A stretch of 64,000 nucleotides of DNA from Dactylorhiza incarnata (lineage: Eukaryota > Streptophyta > Magnoliopsida > Asparagales > Orchidaceae): contig JAWHQI010000001.1 in assembly GCA_033032865.1 (NCBI GenBank), positions 4,300,001-4,364,000 of the forward strand, in the 5' to 3' direction. The first letter of the stretch is position 1. Every line of letters begins with the position of its first letter. The notes under the pieces were generated by a model. It made no database searches and was not told where the DNA came from. It saw only the letters and a list, made by a program, of their open reading frames with translations. A program made the translations under genes and the position numbers. Below are positions 1 through 10,386 of this stretch, piece by piece.

Positions 1-73
1 TTGAACCGCTGGGCAAGTAGCCTCTGGCTGCATTGATCCGAATTTTGGAGCCGGGATTTTCCAGACTTCAACA
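1..73 (+). repeat. 3' end of the 5' LTR of element 1
   Basis: The stretch ends in TTCAACA, followed by a 3-nt spacer and a primer site. It is nearly identical to 11177-11249. The rest of this LTR lies before the window. Confidence 0.85.
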
Positions 74-76
74 CTT

Positions 77-97
77 TGGTGCAGTGAGCGTGGATCG
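77..97 (+). promoter_or_regulatory. Primer-binding site, tRNA-Phe type
   Basis: TGGTGCAGTGAGCGTGGATC matches the complement of the 3' 20 nt of plant tRNA-Phe (with CCA) at 19 of 20 positions, comparing with the tRNA as I recall it. It starts 3 nt after the LTR, the usual place for minus-strand priming. The third Tat element at 61985 has a related site at the same spacing. Confidence 0.75.
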
Positions 98-240
98 TGG
101 CCAGAGGAAGAAAGTCTGGTTGAGAAAGCGAGATGATTGCAGTTAGCGACCACGAGGATGTGGTAGGAAACCCGGCCCGAGGTGGCGAGTTCGTATCCTT
201 GGCTGTTTTCTAGGAATTCGCGCAGAGGATAGAAGGCTCC

Positions 241-1602
241 ATGCGAGCAGCTCTTCTACCTCGCATGGAAGGAACGACGACCTCGCCTCATCGCCCGGGT
301 CCGTCCGAGGAAGGTGCTCACCCTAAGCGAGCAGTGAAGGAGCATGTCGAGGAGTTCGAGCGACCAAGGAGGTCGCAGTTTGGTCTGCAGGCGTTGCAAG
401 GAGCTGGCGGAACTCGGTTCCACGAGGAGGAAGAGCAGGCGAGATACTACAATACTCGCCAGGCTAGCGAGTATGGGGGAGATACTCAGCAAGATGAAGG
501 TCGTCGCCAGATTGGTGGGAGGAGCCCATTCTGCGAGGAGATCATCGTCGCGTCAGTGCCAGAGGGGTTCAGGGATCCCTCAATGAATTACTACTCAGGG
601 AGGGAGGACCCTATCCGTCACATCCGGTGGTTCGAGGATGACGCCTCCATCCGGACCATGTCGGACGCCTTCAAATGTAGGTTGTTCGCGATTTCCCTCC
701 GAGGGAAGGCAAGAGACTGGTTCCACCAGTTGCCGGAAGGTTCCATCTACTGCTTCGAGGACTTGTGCCGGGGGCTGAACATGCGGTTCGCCACGGCAAA
801 GAAGTTGAAGAAGGAGGCTACGACCCTTTTCCATCTGACGCAGGGAGCAAAAGAAACGTTGGGGGACTACATCGACCGCTTCCAGGAGGAGGTGCTACAC
901 ATCCAGGAGGTGGATGATCGCACCCTGCAGCTGGCCCTAACCTTCGGCCTTCGCGAAGGCCTCTTTAAGTTGGAGATCGGTAGGATCCCTCCCCACTCCT
1001 ACGCCAATCTCATCGAAAGGGCCAACCAGTTCATCCAGGGTGATGCTTCCAATCGCGGCTTCCTAGCCAGGCTCACCCGAGTGACCAAGGAAGATGAGGA
1101 GGAGGAAGAGGAAAGGACCCCCGAGAAGAGGAAGGAGGAGCCCAGGAGGGCAGAGAAGCGGAAGCCGAAAGGAAGAGGCCGGGAGGAAAGGAAGAAGGAG
1201 CCAAGAAGGAACGATGAGAGGAGACTCATCAATGCCCCAGAGCGTCGGGAAGAGGAAAGACAATACCAAGTCCCCGCTAATCGGCCACCTTGGAGGCCGG
1301 CAGGGGGACCTCATCGTCAGGAAAGGGGAAGGAGATCCCCGGAAAGAAGGCGATACGATCAACCAGAAAGGCGTCAGGAAATAAGGAGGGAAGAAGTGAT
1401 GACAGTTGTCAGGCGTGGCAACCGGCAGGGAAAGAAGAATCGGCGGAAAACGCGGCAGGAAGAGGAGATCCCCCTCTTTTGTGACCTGCATCAAGTGGCA
1501 GGTCACGGGACGATGGCTTGCCCTGACTTTTGGGAAGCCAAGAGAAGGCTGACAGCGGGGGAAGCAGGAGGGGAGCTTCAGAGGATTGAAGCCCCTGTCT
1601 AG
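241..1602 (+). CDS. gag: Gag polyprotein of element 1
   Basis: An open frame of 453 codons, which would make the capsid/nucleocapsid protein that packages element RNA. Residues about 90-270 hold a retrotransposon gag (capsid) domain, with the hallmark WFEDDAS, CRLFAISLRGKARDWFHQL and LGDYIDRFQEEV segments. Residues about 280-420 are very rich in Arg, Glu and Lys, as in an RNA-binding linker. A C-x2-H-x4-H-x4-C zinc-knuckle-like motif (CDLHQVAGHGTMAC) lies near residue 418. The first ATG of the frame follows a 167-nt leader after the LTR. Pol continues in the same frame after the TAG at 1600-1602, so the stop may be read through or may be a mutation. Confidence 0.85.
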   Translation: MRAALLPRMEGTTTSPHRPGPSEEGAHPKRAVKEHVEEFERPRRSQFGLQALQGAGGTRFHEEEEQARYYNTRQASEYGGDTQQDEGRRQIGGRSPFCEEIIVASVPEGFRDPSMNYYSGREDPIRHIRWFEDDASIRTMSDAFKCRLFAISLRGKARDWFHQLPEGSIYCFEDLCRGLNMRFATAKKLKKEATTLFHLTQGAKETLGDYIDRFQEEVLHIQEVDDRTLQLALTFGLREGLFKLEIGRIPPHSYANLIERANQFIQGDASNRGFLARLTRVTKEDEEEEEERTPEKRKEEPRRAEKRKPKGRGREERKKEPRRNDERRLINAPERREEERQYQVPANRPPWRPAGGPHRQERGRRSPERRRYDQPERRQEIRREEVMTVVRRGNRQGKKNRRKTRQEEEIPLFCDLHQVAGHGTMACPDFWEAKRRLTAGEAGGELQRIEAPV

Positions 1603-1671
1603 CCGCCGGCAGTTCAAGCCGTTGGTCGAAGGAGGAACGAGGACCGAGTCGACCAAGTAGGTCGAGGAGAC

Positions 1672-2742
1672 GTGGCCCAAGGAGGTAGAGGAGTGGGGGT
1701 GATCCACAGAGGTGCAGGGCTAGGAGCTTCCCGCAAGGGAAGCCTCCATCAGATCTATCGGAGGAGTGTCGCCTCGACCTCACAGGCACCGCCCCCGTTG
1801 GAGGAGATCACCTTCTCCGAAGAAGACATGCTGGGGAATGAGAACCCCTTTTATGATGCCCTCGTGATCCAAGCCGCCGTGGAGGACTTTACCGTTGATC
1901 GAATTCTGATCGATAACGGTAATTCCGTAAACGTCATCTTCAAGGAGACGTTTGACGGGCTGGGCGTCGGCGCAGGAAGAGTCTGGGCGCCGGATGAGCC
2001 CCTCTTTGGCTTCTCCGGAGAGAAGAAAGAGGTGGAGGGAGGCGTAGATCTCCTTCTAACACTCAGTGGCACCCCTCTCCAGTGTCGTTTCGTCATCGTT
2101 GATGCCCCGAGTTGCTACAAGGCCATCTTCGGGAGGCCACTTCTCAACACCTTCAAGGCCGTCCCGTCCTCCTACCATCAGTGCCTCAAGTATTGCCAAG
2201 GGGATGTCCAGGTGAGGATCAGGAGCGATCCAAGAGCCGCCCGCGAGTGCTACCTTAGCTCGGTTATCACCATCAGCTGGATGGCTGACGCGGAGGAGTT
2301 CGAGAGGGCAACAGGAGGCACGGCCCGGCTGGAGGCGTCAGAGGAGGTGGAAGAAATCGAGGTACTCTCCGCGGCAGGAGTATCTGGGTTGCTGAAGATC
2401 GGTGGATCGCTGAAGGTCAGCGAGAAGATGGAGATGGCGACGTGCCTGCAGGAGAACGTCGACATCTTTGCCTGGAGTGCTGCTGAGATGCCCGGGATCG
2501 ATCCAGAGGTTGCCTGCCACCACCTCAATCTCGACCCCGCGGTGAAGCCCGTCCGCCAGAAGAAGAGGTCAAGTGTCACCGTGTTGGCCGGACCTATCCG
2601 GGAAGAGGTGAAGAAGCTGCTGGACGCGGGTTTTGTGTCAGAGATCCAGTACCCAGGCTGGGTCTCAAATGTTGTAACGGTTAAGAAAGCCGTAGGCAGC
2701 TGGAGGATGTGTGTAGACTTCTCTTTATTAAATAAAAGCTGA
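1672..2742 (+). pseudogene. pol: Pol part 1: aspartic protease and N-terminal reverse transcriptase
   Basis: Same frame as gag. Codons about 50-160 are a retropepsin-like protease with the active-site segment ILIDNGNSVNVIF (D-N-G in place of D-S/T-G, usual for plant gypsy elements). After a linker the RT fingers start (PVRQKKR, AGFVSEIQYPGWVSNVV, WRMCVDFSLLNK). The frame stops at TGA 2740-2742, just where RT normally reads on; the next codons carry on the RT in the same frame, so this is a nonsense mutation. No fixed ATG is expected, as pol is made as part of a polyprotein. Confidence 0.85.
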
Positions 2743-3174
2743 CTGAAGGATTGTTATCCCTTGCCTAGAATCGACGCGTTGGTTGATTCTGCCGTCGGTT
2801 TCCCTGTGTTGAGCTTCCTTGATGCGTTTTCAGGATACCACCAGATCCAGATGTATCCCCCCGATTGCCGCGATGTTTCCTTCATCACTGGAGATGGCTG
2901 CTATAGCTACAAAATGATGCCTTTTGGGCTAAAAAATGCAGGAGCAACCTACCAGCGGATGATGGACCTTGTCTTCAAAGAGCAGAAAGGGAGGAACCTA
3001 GAGGTGTATGTGGACGACCTCTTGATCAAATGCAAGAGCGTACGGGAGCATATAGCGGATCTGGTAGAGACCTTTGCAACGCTAAGGAAGTTCAAAATGA
3101 GGCTCAATCCGGCGAAATGCGTGTTCGGAGCCGGAAGGGGAAAGTTTCTGGGTCATCTCATCACTCCGGGATGA
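2743..3174 (+). pseudogene. pol: Pol part 2: reverse transcriptase catalytic core
   Basis: Continues the same frame after the TGA at 2740. RT palm motifs are clear: FLDAFSGYHQI (first catalytic Asp), MPFGLKNAGATYQRMMD, and YVDDLLIK (the paired catalytic Asp residues, Y-V-D-D). The segment ends in KFLGHLITPG at the next in-frame stop, TGA 3172-3174, after which the homologous sequence goes on without a frame change. All catalytic aspartates are intact; only the stops break it. Confidence 0.88.
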
Positions 3175-4269
3175 GTGGAGCCGAACCCTGATAAGGTTAA
3201 GGCAATCTTAGAGATGGCCTCGCCGAAAACCATGAAAGAAGTCCAAAGGCTGACAGGAAGGTTGGCGGGTCTAAGCCGCTTTCTGTCCAAGGCAGGAGAG
3301 AAGTGCTCTCCCTTTTTCAAGACGCTCCGCAAGAGCGAGGACTTTGCATGGTCCGACGAGTGCGAAAAGGCGATCGGTAGGCTGAAGGAGCAGTTGACTC
3401 AGACACCTCTACTTCAGAGCCCGAAAGAAGGCGAAGACCTACTCATCTACTTGGGAGTAGGGGTGGAAGCAGTAAGTTCCGTACTGGTCAGAGAAGAAGG
3501 AAAGAAGCAGCTCCCCATTTATTATGTTAGCCAGGTGCTCAAGAAGGCGGAATTGAAATATCCAATCTTGAAGAAGCTCGCCTTCGCCTTGGTGGTGTCG
3601 GCGCGGAAGCTCCGGCCTTATTTTCAAGCTCACTCCATCCGGGTCGTAACCGACCATCCTCTCCGAAATATCTTGGAAGGGGTGGAGCATTCAGGGAGGC
3701 TGGCGAAATGGTCGGTAGAACTCAGTGAGTTCGACATTTCCTTCTCGCCTCGGGTGGCGATCAAAGCGCAGGCAGTAGCAGATTTCTTAGCCGACTTCTC
3801 GGTAGAGGCGGAGCCGGGAGAGGAGGCTTCTACTCCCATCCCTTGGAAGATGTTCGTGGACGGAGCCTCAGGCAAGAGCTCTGTGGGGGTGGGCATCGTT
3901 CTTGTCAGCCCACAGGGAACTAGGATCGAGCAAGCAGTCGAGATCCTCTTCCCCGTCACGAACAATCAGGACGAGTACGAAGCCATCATAGCAGGCTTGC
4001 GCCTCGCAAAGGAGCTGGGCATCCAAGATGTCATAGCTTTCACTGATTCGATGGTGGCCACGTCTCAGATCCGGGGAGAGTTCGAAGTACGCGACACCAT
4101 TCTGCAAAAGTACCTCGTAAAGTTGAAAGGATTGATCGGGGGCTTCCAATCCTTCTTCGTCGAGCACGTACCGAGAGAGGAGAACTCGGCGGCGGATCGT
4201 CTGGCCAAGTATGGGCCAAGAGCAGGAGGGACCATCACGGAGTTATTTCGACCATCCATTGAGGAATGA
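3175..4269 (+). pseudogene. pol: Pol part 3: RT connection, RNase H and second (archaeal-type) RNase H
   Basis: Starts with the RT thumb (NPDKVKAILEMASPKT, TGRLAGLSRFLSKAGEK). A gypsy RNase H-like region follows, with YYVSQVLKKAELKYPILKKLAFALVVSARKLRPYF, then the tether segment ending VADFLADF. Codons about 225-350 are a second RNase H: MFVDGASGKSSVGVGIVL, DEYEAIIAGLRLAKELG, FTDSMVATSQIRGEFEVRD and EENSAADRLAKYG keep the D-E-D-D pattern. A duplicate RNase H of this kind is known from the Tat lineage. The frame stops at TGA 4267-4269 shortly before integrase. Confidence 0.87.
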
Positions 4270-4272
4270 GAG

Positions 4273-4971
4273 ATGATGGAGATCGATCGGCGTCCTTCGT
4301 GGATGGATCCGTTCATTTCCTTCCTGAGTTCCGGGCAGCTTCCTGCGGAGGAGGGGGATCAAAGGAAGTTCTGGTACAAGGCAGCGTACTACTTATTACA
4401 AGATGGGGAGTTATATCGCAAGACCATCTCGGGCCCTCTGGTTAGATGTGTCTCTGAAGACGAAGTACCTCGATTGTTGGAGGAAATCCACTCGGGAGAG
4501 TGCGGAAGCCATTCTGGGACTCGCACTTTGGAGCAAAGGATCTTGAGACATGACTACTTTTGGCCCACTATCCGCAAAGATGTGGAGGCCTTCTCAAAAA
4601 AGTGCCAGAAGTGTCAGCTGTTCGCCCCCCTTCATTTGCAGCCGGCCCAGCATCTTCGTTTGATCACCGCCCCGTGGCCGTTCGCTATCTGGGGAATGGA
4701 TTTGATAGGCCCCTTTCCTTCAGCTAGCGGCTAGAGGAAGTTCGTTCTCTTCATGATCGACTATTTCTCCAAGTGGATCGAGGACAAGGCTCTTGCCAAA
4801 ACCACCTCTCAAGTCGTGAAGAACTTCATCTGGGGAGAAATCGTCTGCAGATTCAGGATTCCCTTCGCCATCGTCACCGACAACGGTCCTCAGTTTGCCA
4901 GTTTGGAGCTGGAGGATTTTTGCAGACAACTCGGAACTGATCTCCGGTTCGCGTCAGTACATCATCCCAGG
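4273..4971 (+). pseudogene. pol: Pol part 4: integrase zinc domain and catalytic core, cut by a MITE
   Basis: The HHCC zinc-binding region is seen in LLEEIHSGECGSHSGTRTL to KKCQKCQLF. The catalytic core follows, with WGMDLIGPFPSASG (first Asp) and, after a TAG at 4732-4734, FMIDYFSKWIEDKAL and IVTDNGPQFAS (second Asp). The frame is broken at 4972 by a 456-bp insertion placed just before the catalytic Glu region, which resumes at 5428. Insert plus duplication add 464 bp, and the downstream part is accordingly in another frame. Confidence 0.86.
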
Positions 4972-5427
4972 CAGGGGCAGATCCAGAGGGGGGCCCGAGG
5001 GACACGCGCACCCCCATTATTTTTCAAAATTGTTAGTGGATTTGGATTTCTCTCGTCGAGACAATGAATTTTGACTACTTATATGTCAAAAACTGTGGCC
5101 AGATGAGGAAGAAACGGCTCCGATAAGATGAAAGCGTTCTCACGTCACGTAACTAGTTTGTTTTGGGACAAATATTGGCTATTCGCGGACCAAAGTTGGC
5201 TATTTGCAGACCAAAATTGGCTATTCGCAAACCAAATTTGGCTATTCGCAGACCAAATTTAGCTATTCGCAGACCAAATTTGGTTATTCGCAGACCAAGT
5301 TCAGCTATGTGCACCCCCAAAATTAATTTTCAACATGTGACTCACGACCCTCCTACTCACCCCGCTAGCATTTGTGTTTTGAAATTTTTTGTGCACCCCC
5401 ATTTATAATTTTCTGGATCCGCCACTG
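4972..5427. mobile_element. hAT-type MITE inserted in the integrase of element 1
   Basis: The 456-bp insert is flanked by a perfect 8-bp target duplication ATCCCAGG (4964-4971 and 5428-5435). Its ends are imperfect inverted repeats: CAGGGGCAGATCCAGA on the left and, on the reverse strand of the right end, CAGTGGCGGATCCAGA. Both subterminal parts carry GCACCCCC. An 8-bp duplication and CAG-type termini are the signature of hAT elements. No transposase is encoded, so it is non-autonomous. Confidence 0.85.
5172..5310 (+). repeat. Short tandem repeat inside the MITE (about 20-bp unit)
   Basis: Six to seven copies of TTGGCTATTCGCAGACCAAA with scattered changes. Related wording (GCTATTCGTAGACC, TTTGTAGACC) recurs at about 22085-22175, which suggests another copy or relative of this MITE there. 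Confidence 0.75.
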
Positions 5428-6017
5428 ATCCCAGGAGCAATGGACAAGTGGAGGCCGCCAACAAGTTAATCATCAACCTACTAAAGAAGAAAGTCGAGAA
5501 CCTAAGAGGTAATTGGGCGGAGTAGCTCCCCTCGGTGTTGTGGGCTTTGAGAACCACTCCTAGCTCAGCCACGGGGGAAACCCCGTTCAAACTCTCTCAC
5601 GGGTCTGAAGCTCTCATTCCAGTAGAGTTAGAGGTCGGAAGTCCTAGGGTGAATGCAGCAGAAGACGGAGATGAAGAATGACGACTGGAGAATGAGGAAT
5701 CCCAGAAGCTGTCCCTCGACTACATCGAAGAGCTCCGAGATCTAGCCTCGGCTCGGCAAGAAGAGATCAAGCATCGCATGGCGAGGCACTTCGACAAGCA
5801 CGTTCGTCTCAAGCACTTCCAAGCAGGTGATCTAGTCCTGGAGAAAGTGGACGCAGCTGGGAGATCGACAGCCGTTGGAAAGCTCAATCCTAATTGGGAG
5901 GGACCTTTCATTATCCATGAATCACTTGCAACAGGAGGATATCGCTTACAGAATCATGAAGGGGAGCTATTGGGGAATACATGGAGCGGCGATGACCTAA
6001 AAAGGTTTTATCCCTAA
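5428..6017 (+). pseudogene. pol: Pol part 5: integrase C-terminal half
   Basis: Resumes integrase after the MITE, with the SNGQVEAANK segment that holds the catalytic Glu, WALRTTP, GETPFKLSHGSEALIPVE, and the C-terminal chromatin/DNA-binding part with FQAGDLVLEKV, NPNWEGPFII and GDDLKRFYP, ending at TAA 6015-6017. In-frame TAG (about 5523) and TGA (about 5680) codons interrupt it. The ending RFYP is common for Tat integrases, so the C terminus is probably native. Confidence 0.82.
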
Positions 6018-6545
6018 GCAGGGACGTATACCCTTCTCTCCTGTAAATTGATTGCTTATAAATAAAGCCCCCTGAAACATGGGACGTGAGGAATTTCTCA
6101 TGATAGCAAGTCTTTAAAAAGGAGAACAGAAAAAGCCGACGTCCTAGTCAGGTTGGGAAACGGGTCTCCGACTTGATTCTCGTAAAACCCAGAACGGATG
6201 ATGGGACAGTGCCTCGGTTGTGCGTTCCCTTAAGTCCAAACCTCTGTAATGAAGGGCCGAGATCAGCTCCCCCCTTGCACGTTGGCCGCGGTTCCCACCG
6301 ACTGCATTTCTCATCCGACTGGGGAGATTATCAGAAAAAGTCTGGACGCCGACCTCCCAATCCCACGAAGAGATGATCGACTTAGGCCGATCAAGGGACC
6401 CTTGAATAAAGGTGTTGTGTATCCTCGAGGGCTAAGAGCCAATAACAAAGCGATTCGTTCCTCCGATCGTGTGAGTTCATGTGCTTAACTCCCCGTTGAA
6501 TTGTTGAGCAACAGGAAACATGTTGGATCGACATTCAGCATCCAA
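6018..6545 (+). other. Start of the 3' untranslated region of element 1
   Basis: No convincing gene. An AATAAA-like string lies near 6059. Short open frames here do not resemble known proteins. Confidence 0.4.
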
Positions 6546-6960
6546 GTGGGATGGAGACCTTGGGATGTTGTGTTCCCTTGGAAGGTGCTCCTTTGGAACC
6601 TCCCCGACGGTCATTCCCTACTGTGTCAACCTCTCCAAGTGGGATGGAGACCTTGGGATGTTGTGTTCTCTTGGAAGGTGCTCCTTTGGAACCTCCCCGG
6701 CAGTCATTCCCCACTGTGTCGACCTCTTCAACAACATCAACAAGAGCAGCAGGATGGAGACCTTGGGATGTTGTGTTCCCTTGTAAGGTGCTCCTTTGGA
6801 ACCTCCCCGACAGTCATTCCCTACTGTGTCAACCCCTTCAACAGCAGGATGGAGACCTTGGGATGTTGTGTTCCCTTGGAAGGCGTTCCTTTGGAACCTC
6901 CCCGACAGTCATTCCCTACTGAGTCGTTCTCTTCAATAGCACCAACATCGCATTAGAATG
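6546..6960 (+). repeat. Tandem array in the 3' region (about 95-bp unit)
   Basis: Four full copies and one partial copy of a unit that begins GGATGGAGACCTTGGGATG and contains GGTGCTCCTTTGGAACCTCC, spaced roughly 90-110 bp. Tandem arrays between pol and the 3' LTR are a known habit of Tat elements. The open frames across it on all phases come from the repetition and are not genes. Confidence 0.8.
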
Positions 6961-7348
6961 GAGACTATCGGGAATGTGAGTCCCTTGGAAGCCCCGGCCG
7001 TCTTTTCCTATCTAACATCCTTTTCAGCAGTCAGGGTGCGAGTAAGACACCAACTCGCAGGGTTGAGTGCGAGTAGCCCTATGGGCGAGGATCCAGGATA
7101 TGGACAAGCAGGTCGAAGAAGCGAGTAAGGTGAGATAGTCGGCAGACCCCGATCTCATCCTAAGTCGCCCGGACGGGAAAGACAAGTAAGCATACACGAG
7201 CGAGCCTATGAGCCTAGCGACATCACAACAGCACAAGAAAGATTCACAAAGGAAGTAAATATTACTATCAAAAGAAATGTTATCTACCAAAAAATATATA
7301 TATGCTCGCAGAGCCGCGAGAAGCATCAAAATTGTTAAAAACAAAACT

Positions 7349-9254
7349 TCACTTGGACGATGGAGCATAGTCGGCTGAATCCGACTCGTTCTCTTCCTCG
7401 TCGTCTTCCTCCTCGCTCGCATTCAGGATATCGGATAAAAGCCCCTCCGTGGTCAAGCTCTCCGCTCCCGGAACCAGCAAGCCAGCCACTGAAAGCTTTG
7501 CGAAGACCAAGTCCCCGGCGGCTAGGGCTATCTCCCGCCGAAGAGATGAGAGCTCCTGCGAGGTCATGAAAGATCCTTGTGGTCAGCGGGAAGGTCCGGC
7601 TTCCGAGAAGGTATGGGCTGCCATCCTCGATTCCAACTCGGCGTTATGAACCTGCGTCGCCTCCAGCAAGACCTGGCTCGCCCGCAGATCGCACTCGAGC
7701 TTGGAGATCGTCTCCGCCGCCACCAACTGCTCTTCCTACAGATGCGAGAAGGACAGGTTAGAAGACATGGAGGAAAGAGAGTGGGTCTTAATCCTAGCTC
7801 GCGTGAAGTACCAACATCACCTCGAAACCTCGGCTAGATTCGGCCTTGTCCTCGGCATCCTTGGCGCGCTTCAAGGCCTCATCCTCACGCTTCTCGGCAT
7901 CCATCGTGAGCTTCCGATGGAATGCGAGCTCCACTTCGGAGCCAAGAAGGTTCTGTGCGGTCTGATGGAACAGCTCCGAGGCACGCAACATTGCTCGCGA
8001 TCCCTGGTCAGCAAGAAAGCGAGGAGAAGCCTCCCGCAACACCTTCGCATCATCGCGACCGTAGAGTCCGAACAAGACGCTGAAAGCATCGTCGTTCGGG
8101 ACCTCATCCTCGCTCCACGAAGGCAGGCGAGTGCTCAGGGATACCTCGCTGCACTCCCTGCTCCAGGCGATCAGCGGCTCGCCATCCAAGCCTATTCAGC
8201 GAACCCTGCCCGAAGTTTGGATGGTTCTCAGGGACGCTGTCTTCCTCTTCGCGTGCCCGCTCCTCCGCCACGCGTCGGGCGACCTCCTTTCTCTTCCTCT
8301 TCTTGGTCGCCGGTGGTTCGCCTTCGGCCGGCCATCCCGCAGCACGAAGAATCTCGGTCGTGTCGCCGACCCCAGGAGGAATTCCCGACAGGGGAGACTC
8401 CTGCTCGCCTTCTTCCTCCTCGCCGTGTTGCATCGTTGCCGGATCGACCACGGGAGATAGAGGAGGTGGGGTCTGACCCTCCACAGGAAGAGCCGTGGAT
8501 GGAAGATGCCAGCAGCCTAGAAGAAAGGTGTTAGACAAAGAAGCAAAGGTAAAATCACTTTCAGCGGCGACTAAGGAATGTTACCCTCGCCAGGATGCAC
8601 GAAGACGAGATGGTCGACGTTCTTACGCCAGAACTCGATGTCGAGTTTTTTGTTCTTCAAGGCAAGGAAGAGTTCCTCGCGCTGACCTCTGAGCGATGGA
8701 GTGGGAAGCACCGCGGGTGGTCTTTGCTGAGGGCGATTTGGTATATGGGAGAAGTCACCGGTGACGAAGATGAACTTCTCGCTCCACCGGTGGACCTTGT
8801 TCGACGTCCCCGCCACCTTGCAGTGATGGCTGCCGAAGAAGATTACCTCACCCTTGGTCGCTTCCATGTAGAAGATCTTCCGGAAGACGTCCAGGTCAAA
8901 TGCGATCTTCTCGCTGCGTAGGAAGCATAGGTAGCCCATGATGATTGCTACCCCATTCGTGTTAATCTGGGCGGGGACCCAGCCGTAATACCTGAGGATC
9001 TGGCAGAACTCGGGCCAGAGAGGAAGGCGCAGGCCGACCTCGAAGTGCGAAAGGGAAAAAGCGAGCTTCCCCTCCGAGAAGGTGTTGATCCGCTCGCCGG
9101 AAGCGGGAAGGCCAACACGGAAGCCTGGCGCGAGGTACTGATGGACGAATCTCTCCAGATCGTCCGCACAGGTAACATATTTTTTGAACTTATGCGCGAC
9201 GAAATTTTCGGCATAAGCCAAGCGGCGAGCTTCAGCATCTAACGAAGGCGTCAT
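7349..9254 (-). CDS. Antisense gene 2 of element 1 (gypsy-type Transposase_28-like protein, spliced)
   Basis: Opposite strand to gag-pol. Exon 1 (9254 to 8585) encodes a plant transposon-associated domain: LSHFEVGLRLPLWPEF, YYGWVPAQINTNG and the following FFGS/HRWSEKFIFV segments resemble the putative gypsy-type transposon domain (PF04195). An intron 8584-8517 has GT-AG ends and splices in phase 1, joining ORF to ORF. Later exons hold a Lys/Arg stretch (ATKKRKRKEVARR, NLS-like), a block ending in LFGLYGRDDAKVL, a coiled-coil exon (about 7727-7600) and an acidic tail before the stop at 7349. A frame jump near 8170-8190 and a stop near 7575 suggest decay or unseen introns. Function is unknown. 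The same exons recur at 59505-61146. Confidence 0.7.
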
Positions 9255-9339
9255 CGTTACGAGTAGGAAGAAGGAAGCGAGCTAGTAAAGCAATTGAAGA
9301 ACTTCGAGAAAGCGCGCCGATTTTGGACCCCTACCCCCC

Positions 9340-9348
9340 CTATTTATT
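9340..9348 (-). promoter_or_regulatory. TATA-like box of antisense gene 2
   Basis: AATAAATAG on the minus strand, 86 bp upstream of the ATG at 9254. The homologous gene at 59505 has TATAAATAC at the matching distance. An 18-base poly-G/poly-C run (about 9359-9376) sits just upstream. Confidence 0.55.
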
Positions 9349-9580
9349 GAAATCCGGTGGGGGGGGGGGGGGGGTCGCGACGTAAGCACGTGCGAGGTAC
9401 CTACCTACTCGCCTATACGAAAGTCGCACAAACCACAGTATATGCGAGGTGTTAACCACACTTCTCGCGTCTAAGCGACGATCTACAAAATACACGAGAA
9501 AACCGGAGACGTGGCACGGGCTGGAAGGTGGCGAGTTAGTAAAAGACCCACATAAAGATAGTACGATGCGATGATTATAC

Positions 9581-10339
9581 CTGCCCGCACAGGTGCTGCC
9601 CTCGGTTGATGACGAGGAGACGGGGTTCTCCGAGGACTGAGCCTCCGCCGAGGAGATCTGCGAGGGGAAGGTGAGCGTCGAGGAGTATGTCGGCCCCCTG
9701 AGCGACCACCCCGTCCATTATGAGACGACGGCGCAGCATCAGGGCGCCGAGGAAGCTTAGTCGTAGGCACCACCGAGGAAGACCCTCCCTCTCCCCTTCC
9801 TCCAGCAATGGTAACCCTGGAGTTCCTTAGCAGTATCCGGTTCCCGCCCGTCACGCGCTCAGGAATGGGGGACGACGGGCGAAGAGGTTCCCGCTCGGGG
9901 ACGACCCCTGCGGGAAGGACCGGTGGAGGCGGAAGGTGCTCGGTATCTGCGCGCTCTTCCAGCGGGGACGTCTGCATATTCACCTCCGCGGGAGGTCCAT
10001 CTACAAAAGAACGACGACATGAACGAAAAGTTCACATAATAATCGCGGTATCCCGAGAAGACGATTACCTTCTCGGAGAGGGTCCAGGTGGACGTTCAGC
10101 GGTTCATCCTCGGCGGTAGACCGAGGAACTTCGTCCCCCGATCTCTCATCGGTCGGCGGCGCGAGGGAGGGCTCGGGCGCAGAGGTCGACGGGTTAACCG
10201 AAGGTACCTCCTCGCCTAACGGGCTAAGGCGACGATCGGAGGACCCCCTCTTCCTCTTGCGAGCATCAGAGCCTTTTGTTTTCTTCATCAACTTCATCAG
10301 CAGCTCGGCCTTCGCAATTACCTCCTCGCTAGACAACAT
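9581..10339 (-). CDS. Antisense gene 1 of element 1 (basic, Ser/Arg/Pro-rich, spliced)
   Basis: Exon 1 runs 10339 to 10069 and exon 2 10000 to 9581. The 68-bp intron has GT (10068) and TTTTGTAG ends, and the phases match (exon 1 leaves one base, exon 2 supplies two). Exon 1 encodes a helical start (MLSSEEVIAKAELLMKLMKK) and a KRKRGSSDRR basic patch. Exon 2 is rich in Arg, Ser and Pro (repeated SPRRSPRR/SPRRTPSPR), like an RS domain. A further donor at 9580 and an acceptor ending at 9483 would add an exon 3. ATG 10339 is preferred over 10369 because the latter lies only 18 bp from the TATA box. I do not recognise the family; it corresponds to the gene at 57803. Confidence 0.6.
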
Positions 10340-10386
10340 CTCGTCGATTCTAAAAAAGTGGCGTACCAAGGAAGGGCCACCCCCCT

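Noticed and set aside
1063..1707. Minus-strand frame of 214 codons opposite gag
   Set aside because: Shadow of the Arg/Glu-rich gag linker (Ser/Leu/Pro-rich in reverse).
6501..6956. Open frames of 80-150 codons on +
   Set aside because: They lie in the tandem array of the Tat 3' region and encode repeated METLGCCVPLEG-type strings.
7701..8534. Plus-strand frame of 277 codons
   Set aside because: It is the shadow of antisense gene 2, whose minus-strand product has domains, introns and a homologue in element 2.
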